From Polycladomyces subterraneus (lineage in GTDB: Bacteria > Bacillota > Bacilli > Thermoactinomycetales > JIR-001): DNA of 56,517 nucleotides. The notes beneath the pieces were generated by a model. The model made no database searches. It saw nothing but the letters and a program-made list of their open reading frames with translations, and was not told the DNA's origin. The stretch's first letter is position 1; every line of letters begins with the position of its first letter. Shown here one piece after another: positions 1-8,697 of this stretch. Position numbers and translations under genes: made by a program. The DNA lies in NCBI RefSeq assembly GCF_030433435.1, contig NZ_JANRHH010000054.1, positions 1-56,517 of the forward strand, read 5' to 3'.

Positions 1-333
1 ATACTTTTCTTTTTGAAATTCGTCTCCCCATTGCAACAGCGTCATGCTGTTCAGCGCCGTGTGAACGGAGACGAGCGTTCGGAAGGCGGTGTCTCCGCGC
101 TCCAGTTCGGAACAGACGATAGCCAAGGTGATGTAGTCCATGCCTTGGCCACCGTACTTTTCCGGGATGCAGACACCCATGAGTCCGAGATCGGCTAGTT
201 TATCGATGATGCTGGTTTCAAAGTATTGCTCTTCATCCCACTTTTCGATGTTTGGCATGATTTCCCGATCCACGAATTTACGTACCAGCTTCTTAACAGA
301 CAGTTGGTCTTCCGAATAAGAGAAGTCAAACAT
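1..333 (-). CDS. Acyl-CoA dehydrogenase, N-terminal part (runs off the left edge)
   Basis: Only the first 111 codons are inside the window. They encode the alpha-helical N-terminal domain of an FAD-dependent acyl-CoA dehydrogenase (MFDFSYSEDQ..., then LADLGLMGVCIPEKYGGQG, the usual G-x-x-G-x-x-x-P-E-x-Y-G-G signature). The start ATG at 331-333 follows a strong AAAGGAG. It is the last visible gene of the minus-strand thiolase/CoA-transferase operon, 95 nt after the enoyl-CoA hydratase. It is a second, distinct dehydrogenase relative to the one at 2608-3759, so the operon probably handles two acyl substrates or two desaturation steps. Substrate chain length cannot be judged from this fragment. 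Confidence 0.9.
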   Translation of the reverse strand, partial: MFDFSYSEDQLSVKKLVRKFVDREIMPNIEKWDEEQYFETSIIDKLADLGLMGVCIPEKYGGQGMDYITLAIVCSELERGDTAFRTLVSVHTALNSMTLLQWGDEFQKEKY

Positions 334-428
334 GCGATTCACTCCTTTGGGAGAATTTCGTTATCCGTATCGCCCATTTCACAGAGGATGATCTCCGGAT
401 TCATGCCAAATTTCGGATAGCTGCGCCG

Positions 429-1208
429 TTAGCAGCCTTTGAACCGAGGCTTTCGTTTTTCCAGAAACGCGGCCGTGCCTTCCCGCATGTCTTCCGTTGT
501 GTATAAGAGGGATTGGGCCAACTTTTCAAGGATCAATCCCGTTCGCTGATCCGTTTCAAAGCCGGTATGGACCACCATCTTGGCTAATCTGACCGCCAAG
601 GGACCTTTGGAAAGAATCGCTTCGGCTACTTTTCGCACCTCCTCCATCAGGTGCCCTTGGCTGACCACTCGGGATACCAGGCCGATCCGTTCCGCTTCCC
701 GGGCATCGATCACGGTCCCCGTCAAGATCATATCCATCGCCCGTCCTTTTCCCACCAGACGGGCCAACCGTTGGGTTCCGCCCGCTCCCGGGATAATGGA
801 CAAATTGAGCTCTGGAAGGCCGAACTTGGCATTCTCCTGCGCAATCCGCAGATCGCATGCCATGGCCAACTCACATCCTCCCCCCAACGCATAACCGTTG
901 ACTGCAGCGATGGTCGGTTTCTCGTACTGCTCGATCTCATCAAACAAACCCTGCAGGACCCCAGCCAATCCGTCTCGAAAGGTTCGCTGGTTCAGTTGGG
1001 CGATATCCGCTCCGGCAGCAAAAGACCGCTCCCCTGCCCCGGTAAACACCACCAACTGAACCTGTTCGTTGTCCCGCCATCCTTGAAGAACCTCCCTTAT
1101 CTCCCGAATCACCTGGGAGTTCAAGGCATTCCGCACTTCCGGGCGATTGATTGTGATGATTCCCATACCATCCACTACTTCCGTCAGGATCGTTTTCTTT
1201 TCCGTCAT
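429..1208 (-). CDS. Enoyl-CoA hydratase/isomerase (crotonase family)
   Basis: This is a 259-residue crotonase-fold protein that hydrates trans-2-enoyl-CoA to 3-hydroxyacyl-CoA. Visible family features are the N-terminal INRPEVRNALN strand-helix, the oxyanion-hole segment AAGADI, and ALGGGCELAMACDLRIA with FGLPELNLSIIPGAGGTQRL, which carries the two catalytic-Glu regions of active hydratases. The ATG at 1208 is preferred over an upstream in-frame start (1235) because GGGAGG lies about 11 nt before it. It sits 48 nt after atoA in the operon. In the same frame after the stop, an open stretch of about 80 nt runs up to the ribosome site of the next gene (see findings). Confidence 0.92.
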   Translation of the reverse strand: MTEKKTILTEVVDGMGIITINRPEVRNALNSQVIREIREVLQGWRDNEQVQLVVFTGAGERSFAAGADIAQLNQRTFRDGLAGVLQGLFDEIEQYEKPTIAAVNGYALGGGCELAMACDLRIAQENAKFGLPELNLSIIPGAGGTQRLARLVGKGRAMDMILTGTVIDAREAERIGLVSRVVSQGHLMEEVRKVAEAILSKGPLAVRLAKMVVHTGFETDQRTGLILEKLAQSLLYTTEDMREGTAAFLEKRKPRFKGC

Positions 1209-1256
1209 GGCTGAATCTCCCTCCCGTTTAAACACCCAATTTGACAGGTTTTCCTT

Positions 1257-1937
1257 TCAATGAACTCCCTCCCAACGATCCACTACGGTAAGTTGTGGGT
1301 GAATCTCATAATCCGCCGGGGTGATGGACTTCAATTCTTTCAAATCGAGGTGATCCCCGATTTCTACGAGAATCATCCTTCCCTCATTAAAGTGAAACAC
1401 CGCGTGTTCCGTCACCAACACGTCCACTTCGCCACGAGCGGTCAAGGGGAGGGTGCATTCCGGAAGAATTTTTGGCTGTCCTTCTTTGGTTTGATGAGTC
1501 GTTGCGACGATCACCCGTTTAGCCCCCACCACGAGATCCATGGCTCCCCCGACCCCGAGGACCGTCTTTCCCGGAACAGCCCAACTGGCAATATCTCCCG
1601 CCTGGCTGACCTGCAAGGCCCCGATGATGGTGGTGTCCAAATGTCCGCCGCGCATCATGGCAAAAGAGAGGCCGCTGTCGAAATAAGAAGCGCCGGGGAG
1701 CTCCGATATTGGTTGGCGGCTGGCATTGACCAGCAGAGGATCGACCTGGTCCGGCGGCGGGGTTGGTCCCACTTCCAGCATGCCGTTTTCCGTATGCAAA
1801 TGGATGGTGACGCCGGGGGGGATATAGTCATTGACCAAAGTGGGAATACCGATCCCCAGGTTGACCACATCCCCGTCCCTGAGCTCCAGAGCTGCTCTGC
1901 GAGCGATGCAATGACGAATCCGATCGCGCTGATTCAT
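1257..1937 (-). CDS. atoA: CoA-transferase beta subunit (AtoA/ScoB type)
   Basis: Beta subunit (226 aa) of a class I 3-oxoacid/acetate CoA-transferase, which moves CoA between acyl-CoA and a free acid such as acetoacetate. The catalytic glutamate lies in the HLHTENGML segment. The flanking GIGIPTLV, MRGGHLDTTIIGALQVS and GVGGAMDLVVGAKRVIV blocks match the family. The ATG at 1937 has GGAG nine nt upstream; a GTG at 1946 would overlap atoD's stop codon. The overall pattern resembles E. coli AtoA more than PcaJ, but substrate is inferred. It needs AtoD from the adjacent gene to form the active enzyme. Confidence 0.9.
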   Translation of the reverse strand: MNQRDRIRHCIARRAALELRDGDVVNLGIGIPTLVNDYIPPGVTIHLHTENGMLEVGPTPPPDQVDPLLVNASRQPISELPGASYFDSGLSFAMMRGGHLDTTIIGALQVSQAGDIASWAVPGKTVLGVGGAMDLVVGAKRVIVATTHQTKEGQPKILPECTLPLTARGEVDVLVTEHAVFHFNEGRMILVEIGDHLDLKELKSITPADYEIHPQLTVVDRWEGVH

Positions 1938-1942
1938 TCGCC

Positions 1943-2593
1943 TCACTCCGTGACAAGAATGTCGACAAACACGTGCGGGGTAACGATCGCCTCCGGGTCC
2001 AGACTCCCGACGGGAACAATTTCATCCACTTCTGCGATGGTCAAATCGGAAGCCATCGCCATCAACGGATTAAAGTTCCGGGCCGTTTTGTAATAAATCA
2101 GGTTCCCCAACTCATCCGCCTTGTGAGCTTTAATCAGGGAAACATCACCGCGCAACGCACGCTCTAAAACATACGGCTTGCCGTCGAAAAACCGAACCTC
2201 CTTCCCCTCAGCCAGCTCGGTCCCGGCTGCCGTCGGTGTGTAGAAAGCAGGAATGCCACTCCCCCCGGCCCGGATGGCTTCGCAAAAGGTGCCTTGCGGG
2301 ATCAACTCCACCTCGATCCTCCCGGCATGGTATGCCTCCCCGACATCCGGATTGGTGGTGAAATAGGTCCCGATGACCTTTTTGATATGTCCCGCATTCA
2401 ACAATTTCCCCAAACCCTGCCCGGGGGTACCGATGTTGTTGCTGATCACGGTCAGATCCCGGACCTCCGTCCGCTCCAAGGCATCGATCAGCCGTAGAGG
2501 GACGCCGGCCAAGCCGAATCCGCCCACCATCAAGGTAGACCCGGAGCGGATACGGCGAACGGCCTCCTCGGCAGATTGTCGGATGGCTGGCAC
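1943..2593 (-). CDS. atoD: CoA-transferase alpha subunit (AtoD/ScoA type)
   Basis: Alpha subunit (216 aa) that pairs with the next gene's product. It has the oxyanion-hole motif MVGGFGLAGVP near residue 22, then ISNNIGTPGQGLGKLL, the AtoD-like TNPDVGEAYHAG segment, GSGIPAFYTPTAAGTELAEGKE, and the C-terminal ARNFNPLMAMASDLTIAEVD block. The start is GTG with GGGAGGAG seven to eight nt upstream. It follows the acyl-CoA dehydrogenase by 14 nt and precedes atoA by only 5 nt, so the two subunits are translated together. As with the ato genes of E. coli, the operon is associated with a sigma-54 activator. Confidence 0.92.
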   Translation of the reverse strand: MPAIRQSAEEAVRRIRSGSTLMVGGFGLAGVPLRLIDALERTEVRDLTVISNNIGTPGQGLGKLLNAGHIKKVIGTYFTTNPDVGEAYHAGRIEVELIPQGTFCEAIRAGGSGIPAFYTPTAAGTELAEGKEVRFFDGKPYVLERALRGDVSLIKAHKADELGNLIYYKTARNFNPLMAMASDLTIAEVDEIVPVGSLDPEAIVTPHVFVDILVTE

Positions 2594-2607
2594 ATTTTCT
2601 CTCCTCC

Positions 2608-3759
2608 CTATCGGACGTATTCCTTCTTCAATTGCGCCGCAATGATGTTGCGCTGAATTTCCGATGTACCCTCATAAATCCGTGTAATTCGGGCGTCCCT
2701 GTAAAACCGCTCCACCGGAAACTCTTTCATGTAACCCATTCCGCCGAAAATCTGAACTGCCCGATCCGCGATGCGATTGTACACCTCCGAAGCATACAAT
2801 TTGACCGTCGCCGATTCCTTGATGACTTTCTTTCCTTGATCCACCATGGCAGTCACCCGATACAGCAAACTCCTCAGTGTTTCAATCTCCATAGACATGT
2901 CCGCCAACATGTGTTGGATGGCCTGGTTTTCAAAAATCGGCTTTCCAAATTGTTTCCGCTGCATGGCGTAATCCATGGAAAGCTCCAACAGTTTCTCACA
3001 TGACCCCAGGCAACGGGCTGCAAGTGAGGCTCGACCGTTTGCCAGGATTTTCAATGCGTTGACATAACCTTCTCCCTCCGCTCCCAAGCGGTTTGCCTCC
3101 GGCACCTCACAGTCTTCAAAAAACAACTGGCAAGTGTGGGATCCCCGAAGCCCCATTTTCACATCCGCCGGACCTCGGCTGAACCCTGGCGAATCGCTTT
3201 CCACCAAAAAGGAGGTGATGCCCTTGGCTCCCTTGGCGGGATCGGTGCTAGCCATGACGGTGATCACGTGGGCTTCCGGACCGTTAGTGATAAAGTGTTT
3301 CATACCGTTTAGCACATAGCGATCACCCTTGCGTTCAGCCCGGGTGCGCAGGTTGGCCGCATGGGATCCCGCCTCAGGTTCGGACAGGGCAAACGCTCCG
3401 AGCCATTCACCCGTCGCCATTTTCGGCAGGAACCGCTGCTTCTGTTCTTCCGTTCCCAACTCCACAATTCCGACGGTTCCAATACCGGTGTGTGCGCCAA
3501 TTAAACTGGTGAAACCGTTATGGGTTTTCCCGAGCTCCTCTAACAGAAGGCACTTTTCCGTCATGCTCAAGCCCAATCCACCGTATTCTTCAGGAATGGA
3601 AAGACCGAACAATCCCAGTTCCTTTGCTTGCTCCACGACATCCTCCGGGATACGGTCTTCTTCTTCGATGACCTGTGCGACCGGTTCGACCACTTCCTTC
3701 ACAAAATCCCTCACCACTGTCTGCAGCTGCCGGATTTCAGGTTTGACCGTAATTTCCAT
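2608..3759 (-). CDS. Acyl-CoA dehydrogenase (short-chain type)
   Basis: Full-length (383 aa) FAD acyl-CoA dehydrogenase, which introduces the alpha-beta double bond and passes electrons to electron-transfer flavoprotein. Seen in order: N-terminal helices with FGLSIPEEYGGLGLS, the FAD/substrate segment FALSEPEAGSHAANL, the HFITNG loop, the MDYAMQRKQFGKPI region, and the C-terminal RIYEGTSEIQRNIIA with the catalytic-base Glu typical of butyryl/short-chain members. The ATG at 3759 has GAGGGTGAG upstream; a GTG at 3774 overlaps hbd's stop and is the alternative. It lies between hbd and atoD in a tight operon. Confidence 0.93.
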   Translation of the reverse strand: MEITVKPEIRQLQTVVRDFVKEVVEPVAQVIEEEDRIPEDVVEQAKELGLFGLSIPEEYGGLGLSMTEKCLLLEELGKTHNGFTSLIGAHTGIGTVGIVELGTEEQKQRFLPKMATGEWLGAFALSEPEAGSHAANLRTRAERKGDRYVLNGMKHFITNGPEAHVITVMASTDPAKGAKGITSFLVESDSPGFSRGPADVKMGLRGSHTCQLFFEDCEVPEANRLGAEGEGYVNALKILANGRASLAARCLGSCEKLLELSMDYAMQRKQFGKPIFENQAIQHMLADMSMEIETLRSLLYRVTAMVDQGKKVIKESATVKLYASEVYNRIADRAVQIFGGMGYMKEFPVERFYRDARITRIYEGTSEIQRNIIAAQLKKEYVR

Positions 3760-3770
3760 TGTTCTCACCC

Positions 3771-4667
3771 TCACTTTGCAACCTCTTCTTCTTTGTATGG
3801 AATCCGCCGCCCCTGCTCATCGTACCGGTAAACGCCCCATCCGGTCTTTCTTCCCAAACGGCCGGCTTTCACATATTGAACGAGAAGCGGGCAGGGACGA
3901 AACTTCTCTCCTAGCGTTTTATGCAGATACTCAAGCACTTTCAACCGGGTATCCCAGCCCACCAAGTCCCCCAATTCAAAGGGTCCCATCGGATAGTTCA
4001 ACCCGAGCTTGATGGCCCGGTCGATCTCCTCGGGGGATCCGACCCCTTCCATCAACATATAGAACGCTTCATTGCCTACCAATGCGCTGATGCGGCTAGT
4101 GGCAAACCCCGGCCGTTCATTAATGCAGACAACTTCTTTTCCCAATTGCCAGGCCAATTTTTCCGTCTGCTCAACGGCCCAATCTGCGGATTGCAAGCCT
4201 CGAACCACTTCCACCAGCTTCATACGGTGAACGGGATTGAAAAAGTGCATGCCGCATACCCGACTGGGATCAGATGCGGCGGAAGCGATTTCGGTCACGC
4301 TTTTGGCCGATGTGTTGGTCGCGAGCACCACTTCCCCATCGCAGATGGCATCCAGCTGCCGAAACACGTGATGTTTGATTTCGAGATCTTCGACCACAGC
4401 TTCGATAACAAAATCACAATCCCGAAAGGATTCCAGCGAATCCACCGTTTCGATCCGGGTCAAGGCTTCCTCACCCCATTCCGGGGAAAGAGCTCCCTTT
4501 TCCACCTGCCGCTTGATGAGGGAAGCGATCTGTTTCACGGCATTTTCCAACACTTCAGACTGAACGTCGTACAAAACCACCGAAAAACGAGAGATCGCTG
4601 CTTGGTAGGCAATCCCCCTCCCCATCACTCCCGCACCGACGATACCGATCCGATGGATTTCCCGCAT
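3771..4667 (-). CDS. hbd: 3-hydroxyacyl-CoA (3-hydroxybutyryl-CoA) dehydrogenase
   Basis: A 298-residue NAD-dependent dehydrogenase that interconverts 3-hydroxyacyl-CoA and 3-oxoacyl-CoA. The Rossmann motif GAGVMGRGIAY is at about residues 11-21. The catalytic-His segment MHFFNPVHRMKLVEVV and the C-terminal LGLNYPMGPFELGDLVGWD helix-bundle signature are intact. The length matches single-domain Hbd/PaaH enzymes. The ATG has AGGGAGG about 7 nt upstream. It starts 15 nt after the thiolase stop, and its stop overlaps the region where the next gene begins. Confidence 0.94.
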   Translation of the reverse strand: MREIHRIGIVGAGVMGRGIAYQAAISRFSVVLYDVQSEVLENAVKQIASLIKRQVEKGALSPEWGEEALTRIETVDSLESFRDCDFVIEAVVEDLEIKHHVFRQLDAICDGEVVLATNTSAKSVTEIASAASDPSRVCGMHFFNPVHRMKLVEVVRGLQSADWAVEQTEKLAWQLGKEVVCINERPGFATSRISALVGNEAFYMLMEGVGSPEEIDRAIKLGLNYPMGPFELGDLVGWDTRLKVLEYLHKTLGEKFRPCPLLVQYVKAGRLGRKTGWGVYRYDEQGRRIPYKEEEVAK

Positions 4668-4682
4668 ACCGATCCTCCCTCC

Positions 4683-5885
4683 TCAACTTTCGACTCGTTC
4701 CACAATTGTGGCGATTCCTTGTCCCACTCCGATGCACATGGTCACCAATCCATAACGGACTTGGCGACGCTTCATTTCGTAGAGAAGCGACGTCAACAAC
4801 CGTGCTCCCGTGCTTCCAAGGGGGTGTCCGATCGCGATGGAACCACCGTTCACATTGCATTTTTCTTCAGGTATGTTTAATTCGCGCATGCATGCCACCG
4901 CTTGGGCAGCAAAAGCCTCGTTCAATTCGACCAAATCAATGTCGTCTATCGTCAAACCAGCCCGTTTTAACGCCTTTCGTACAGCCGGAACTGGTCCGAT
5001 CCCCATCACCGAAGGATCTACTCCGGCAACCGCGGAAGAAACGATTCGCCCCAGAGGCTGAAGGCCATAGGCTCTCGCTTTCTCCGGACTCGCCAGAAGA
5101 AGAGCCGCCGCCCCGTCGTTGATCCCGGAGGCATTCCCCGCAGTCACCGTGCCACCTTCCCTGAACACGGGGCGCAACGCCTGCAATTGCTCCAGGGTGG
5201 TTTGCGGGCGGGGATGTTCGTCCTCGGTAACCCACCGGATTCCTTTGCGGTCATCGACGGGCACCGGAACGATTTCCTCTTTGAATTTTCCTTCCCGTAT
5301 GGCAGCAGCCGCTCTCTGCTGACTCAGCAAAGCGAATCGGTCCTGATCCTCTCGGGAGACACCGTAACGCTCCGCTACATTTTCCGCCGTTTCCCCCATC
5401 GATTCGGGGGGATATCGTTCGGCCAACCGGGGATTGACGAACCGCCAACCGAGGGTGGTATCGTAAACGGTTGTATTCCCCCGCGGAAAGGCCCGATCGG
5501 GTTTCGGCATCACCAATGGGGCACGGGACATGCTTTCCACTCCTCCGGCGATCATCACGTCCCCTTCTCCCATCCGAATGGCCCGGTTTGCCTGGTTTAC
5601 GGCCTCCAGACCCGAACCACACAACCGGTTGACCGTCACACCGCCGACGGTGACGGGTAAATCTGCGAGTAACAAAGCCATTCTCGCCACATTTCGGTTA
5701 TCTTCCCCCGCTTGATTGGCATTTCCGAAAATCACATCTTCCACGGCTTCACCGGGGACACCGGTCCGTTCCAGCAAACCGCGAATCGCCACTGCGGCCA
5801 AATCGTCGGGTCGTACAGTGGACAAAGCACCACCGTAACGCCCCACCGGTGTTCGCACCGCTCCGACGATCCAGCAATCCTTCAC
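4683..5885 (-). CDS. Thiolase (acetyl-CoA acyltransferase, PcaF/FadA-like)
   Basis: First gene of the operon (400 aa). It cleaves 3-oxoacyl-CoA with CoA, or condenses acetyl-CoA. The acylated cysteine is in [11 protein letters not shown] (about residue 90), followed by [20 protein letters not shown] and the second catalytic Cys in MCIGVGQG. The early segment [17 protein letters not shown] and the length of 400 are typical of 3-oxoadipyl-CoA thiolases, but the neighbours (AtoDA, Hbd) suit short-chain 3-oxoacyl-CoA equally well. The start is GTG with GGGAGGTGAG upstream. A sigma-54 promoter lies about 30-45 nt upstream, giving a leader of only about 20 nt. Confidence 0.93.
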   Translation of the reverse strand: MKDCWIVGAVRTPVGRYGGALSTVRPDDLAAVAIRGLLERTGVPGEAVEDVIFGNANQAGEDNRNVARMALLLADLPVTVGGVTVNRLCGSGLEAVNQANRAIRMGEGDVMIAGGVESMSRAPLVMPKPDRAFPRGNTTVYDTTLGWRFVNPRLAERYPPESMGETAENVAERYGVSREDQDRFALLSQQRAAAAIREGKFKEEIVPVPVDDRKGIRWVTEDEHPRPQTTLEQLQALRPVFREGGTVTAGNASGINDGAAALLLASPEKARAYGLQPLGRIVSSAVAGVDPSVMGIGPVPAVRKALKRAGLTIDDIDLVELNEAFAAQAVACMRELNIPEEKCNVNGGSIAIGHPLGSTGARLLTSLLYEMKRRQVRYGLVTMCIGVGQGIATIVERVES

Positions 5886-5913
5886 TGTTTCTCACCTCCC
5901 GTTCCATATTCAA

Positions 5914-5929
5914 AGCAAAAGCCATGCCA
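5914..5929 (-). promoter_or_regulatory. Sigma-54 (-24/-12) promoter of the thiolase operon
   Basis: On the minus strand the sequence reads TGGCAT-N5-TTGCT. The invariant GG (-24) and GC (-12) are exactly 10 nt apart, as RpoN requires. Transcription would start near 5903, about 18 nt before the thiolase GTG. Such a promoter needs an AAA+ activator, and the adjacent gene encodes one. The match to the consensus TGGCAC-N5-TTGCW differs at one position. Confidence 0.8.
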
Positions 5930-5986
5930 CATGGTGTTTCCCCATCATCTCAAAAGAGGGGCATCGTCCCTCCTCCCGAATAAGTC

Positions 5987-6029
5987 AAAAAAATAAGTCG
6001 ATTCCGGTTTATAAACCGAAATCGACTTA
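5987..6029 (-). terminator. Terminator of the sigma-54 activator gene; palindrome may also be an activator-binding site
   Basis: Positions 5994-6029 form a 36-bp near-perfect palindrome (18-bp arms, one mismatch) centred at 6011/6012. On the minus strand it is followed by TTATTTTTTT, giving a Rho-independent terminator that begins inside the activator's stop codon. Its centre is about 108 bp upstream of the inferred sigma-54 start, where enhancer sites for such activators commonly lie, so it may serve both roles. Confidence 0.75.
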
Positions 6030-7778
6030 AGAGGAACCCCTTTCTCTGATTCCGTATTTGTATGCCTTCCGCATGGCTGTGGACTGGCTGATGCCCAAAT
6101 GCTGCGCCACCTGATAGGAGCTGTGGAATCGTTCATAAGCCTCGGCCAAAATCTCGCGTTCCAGGTGGGAGATGAAGTCGTTCAAAGATTGAAAGGAACG
6201 GTTGAAACCGGATAGTTTGTAGCTTTCCCCGTTAATCTCCGGGACCATCCCCCGTGACTGGCCATCATGGGAATCAGCGTTTCGATTTTCCCGTATTTCC
6301 GGAATATATTCCGGTCGAATCGCATCCTCCGGACAGGTGATGACCAGCCGTTCCACCATATTGGCTAGCTCCCGAACATTTCCCGGCCACTCGTATTCCT
6401 GCAGCTTCTCGAAAACTTCCGGAACAAAGTAACACGACTTGCGGTACTTTCGGTTATACTTGTCCAGAAAGTGAATGAGCAACGGTTTAATGTCGTTTTT
6501 CCGCCGTCGAAGGGGAGGAATTTCGATCGGAACCACGCTGATCCGATAATACAAGTCCTCCCTGAACTCCCCCTTTTTCACCATTTCTTTCAAATCGCGG
6601 TTCGTTGCCGCGATAATTCTCACATTGATTCGAACCGACCGTGTTCCCCCCACTCTTCGAACCTTTTTTTCCTGAATCACGCGCAAAAGTTTTACTTGCA
6701 TCGCCAGAGGAAGTTCCCCTATCTCATCCAAAAACAAGGTTCCGTTATCCGCCAGCTCGAACATCCCCGGTTTCCCTTCTTTTCGGGCTCCGGTGAAGGC
6801 CCCTCCCTCGTAACCGAACAATTCCGACTCGATCAGCTCTTCCGGGATCGCACCACAATTGACGGTGATGAAGGACCCGCTTTCATACCGGCTGCTGTTT
6901 TTATGGATCATCTGAGCGAAAACTTCCTTACCCACTCCAGATTCCCCCAACAGCAAAACCGTTGCGTCAGTGCCGGCCACTCTCATCGCCAAATGATAGG
7001 CCTGTTGCATGGCCATATCGTTCATCACAATGGAGGGTTCTTCTTTTAGGTACAGCTTCCTCAATTCGGCTAGTTCTTTACGATACCTCTCCGATAACTT
7101 GCGCGTCTCGTCCAGTTCATCCCGAAGGCGATTTAATTCGGTCACATCCCGGATATTGGTAATCACCCGTACCACCCGGCCTTCGTTGTCAAAGACCGGA
7201 TTCCCCGTAATGATCAGCACTTTCCCTTGTTTATTGGCTTGCACGGTGCTGACGGTTTTTCCTGTTTTCAACACTTCCAGCGTCACGGACTTTTTCAAAA
7301 TTCCCCTTTTTTCCAGATACCGAACATCTTTCCCCACATAATACTCCTTCGGAATCCCCGTAAGCCTTTCAATCGCGGAGTTTGTATGAAGCGTGATCCC
7401 GTTGTGGTCCGTGATGTATATACAGTCATAGGAATTTTCGATGAGGGTGTCCAGATCCAACCCGTTGGGCGACGGTAGGGAAGGGTGTCCTTCAGTAGCG
7501 ACCCTTTCCAACAAGTAAAGAAACCAACCTTCCAGTTCATCCAGTGCACAACAACGAACCCGGTATCTCTTGCCGCCGATCTCTTGAAGTTCCGGATGTT
7601 CCTTTATGGTAGTTGCTTGAATAAACGAAGCCCAGGATCGATAATCTAACTTTTCCTTTTCAAACAGTCGGAGCAACTCTCGATTTCCGTACCGGATGAT
7701 ACCCGATTCGTCCACGACCGCCATGGGACAGGGTGTCTGGTGCCAAAGATGCTGCCAATCGTGAAGTTTCTCAGCCAT
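6027..7778 (-). CDS. Sigma-54-dependent transcriptional activator with two PAS domains
   Basis: A 583-residue enhancer-binding protein. The N-terminus has two PAS-type sensor domains (about 10-90 and 105-220; the second contains YDCIYITDHNGITLHTN and ends in IRDVTELNRL), then a short coiled linker. The AAA+ domain (about 255-490) carries Walker A GESGVGKE, the sigma-54-contact loop GAFTGA, Walker B LFLDEIGEL and the WPGNVREL motif. The last 40 residues are a Fis-type helix-turn-helix (SSYQVAQHLGISQSTAMRKA). It lies directly upstream of an operon with a -24/-12 promoter and presumably activates it in response to a ligand sensed by the PAS domains. The ligand is unknown. The ATG is preceded by a GGGGG tract. 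Confidence 0.95.
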   Translation of the reverse strand: MAEKLHDWQHLWHQTPCPMAVVDESGIIRYGNRELLRLFEKEKLDYRSWASFIQATTIKEHPELQEIGGKRYRVRCCALDELEGWFLYLLERVATEGHPSLPSPNGLDLDTLIENSYDCIYITDHNGITLHTNSAIERLTGIPKEYYVGKDVRYLEKRGILKKSVTLEVLKTGKTVSTVQANKQGKVLIITGNPVFDNEGRVVRVITNIRDVTELNRLRDELDETRKLSERYRKELAELRKLYLKEEPSIVMNDMAMQQAYHLAMRVAGTDATVLLLGESGVGKEVFAQMIHKNSSRYESGSFITVNCGAIPEELIESELFGYEGGAFTGARKEGKPGMFELADNGTLFLDEIGELPLAMQVKLLRVIQEKKVRRVGGTRSVRINVRIIAATNRDLKEMVKKGEFREDLYYRISVVPIEIPPLRRRKNDIKPLLIHFLDKYNRKYRKSCYFVPEVFEKLQEYEWPGNVRELANMVERLVITCPEDAIRPEYIPEIRENRNADSHDGQSRGMVPEINGESYKLSGFNRSFQSLNDFISHLEREILAEAYERFHSSYQVAQHLGISQSTAMRKAYKYGIRERGSS

Positions 7779-7832
7779 CGCCTACCCCCTCACAAAAGTG
7801 AATCCCCGAATTCTTCTGTCTCAAGCTAGGTT

Positions 7833-7990
7833 GTGTCTGGTGAATACTGTCCACATCGTTTTCCCGGTTCTCTGCACCTGCGCCATGCAAGGAAGAGGAT
7901 CTCCGACCTGGAGCGCAGGACGCGGGCAAAGTACGCTTCGCTTTGTGAATCATTCCTGAAATTTCTAGTTCTTCGCTCGACTGATACAGA
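7833..7990 (+). repeat. Dispersed structured repeat, copy 1
   Basis: This shares long stretches with copies at 17250, 31641, 36894 and 44061: an opening GTGTCTGGTGAATACTGTCC, then TTTTCCCGG, and the core CGCAGGACGCGGGC followed by AAGTACGCTTCGCTTTG. This copy lacks the right-hand arm (TTGCCCGCG) seen in copy 2, so its right half appears eroded. It lies in the gene-free stretch 7779-8436. The rest of that stretch (8000-8436) shows no gene or clear signal. Confidence 0.8.
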
Positions 7991-8436
7991 GGCGGAGGGT
8001 TGGTACTTCTTCATTTCTTCCGATATCGTATCGAGATCGTTGGATCGGTGTGTTCCAACATGACAGCTCAGTGTAATTGTATAAAAATGTCACTCCTATA
8101 AAATAAGTGGGCCTTGTTGAAAGCCCTCGGCCAGAAATTGGTACAAAAATTCCAAATAGAAGAGGATTTCACATGGCTCAATACCAGATTACAGTAGAAT
8201 CGAAGATATTGCATCAGGTTTTTAGAAAGATTCCAAAGACATGGGAGTTGACATACCGATGTGAGGGTAGGGACAGCGAATCGGTAGCCAGCTGGAGAAA
8301 ATGCGTGGGTGGATTTGGTCGTTTCGAACCACCGTTCCGACTGGATTCGGTTCATTTGCCAGCATTATCAGGATCCCACCTCGCAACCAAACAGAAAAAC
8401 CCGAAACGGACAATTGCCGCAACGGGTATGTGGAAT

Positions 8437-8697
8437 TTATTCACTTTGACTCATCATCTTGGCCAAAGCTTTCACTGCCTGGTCTGCCTTTTTTCCTTCA
8501 GCAGTCAAGATCATCTCTGTCCCGGGTGTGAGTGTTATGCTGAGAACTTCCAAAAGATTTTTCGCGTTTGCCTTTTTGTTCCCTTTTTGGATCGTGATCT
8601 CTGTATGAGGATACTTCTCTGCCTCCCGAACAAACTGAAGAACGGTCAGGACATGATCCAACCCGTCTTTCAGCTTCACGACCACCTTTTTTACCAC
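8437..8697 (-). CDS. Degenerate HPr-like domain protein
   Basis: An 86-residue protein that aligns over its whole length with HPr of the phosphotransferase system (VREAEKYPHTEITIQKGNKK..., LLEVLSITLTPGTEMIL, AEGKKADQAVKALAKMM). The active-site motif GIHARP is replaced by GLDHVL, and the regulatory Ser46 segment KSIMG by KNLLE, so neither HPr phosphorylation site is recognisable. The GTG at 8697 overlaps the upstream gene's stop and has AAAAAGGG upstream. However, the same frame stays open up to 8778 with a proline-rich sequence that continues the upstream protein's linker, so this may be the C-terminal domain of a protein split by a frameshift near 8790. Confidence 0.65.
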   Translation of the reverse strand: MVKKVVVKLKDGLDHVLTVLQFVREAEKYPHTEITIQKGNKKANAKNLLEVLSITLTPGTEMILTAEGKKADQAVKALAKMMSQSE

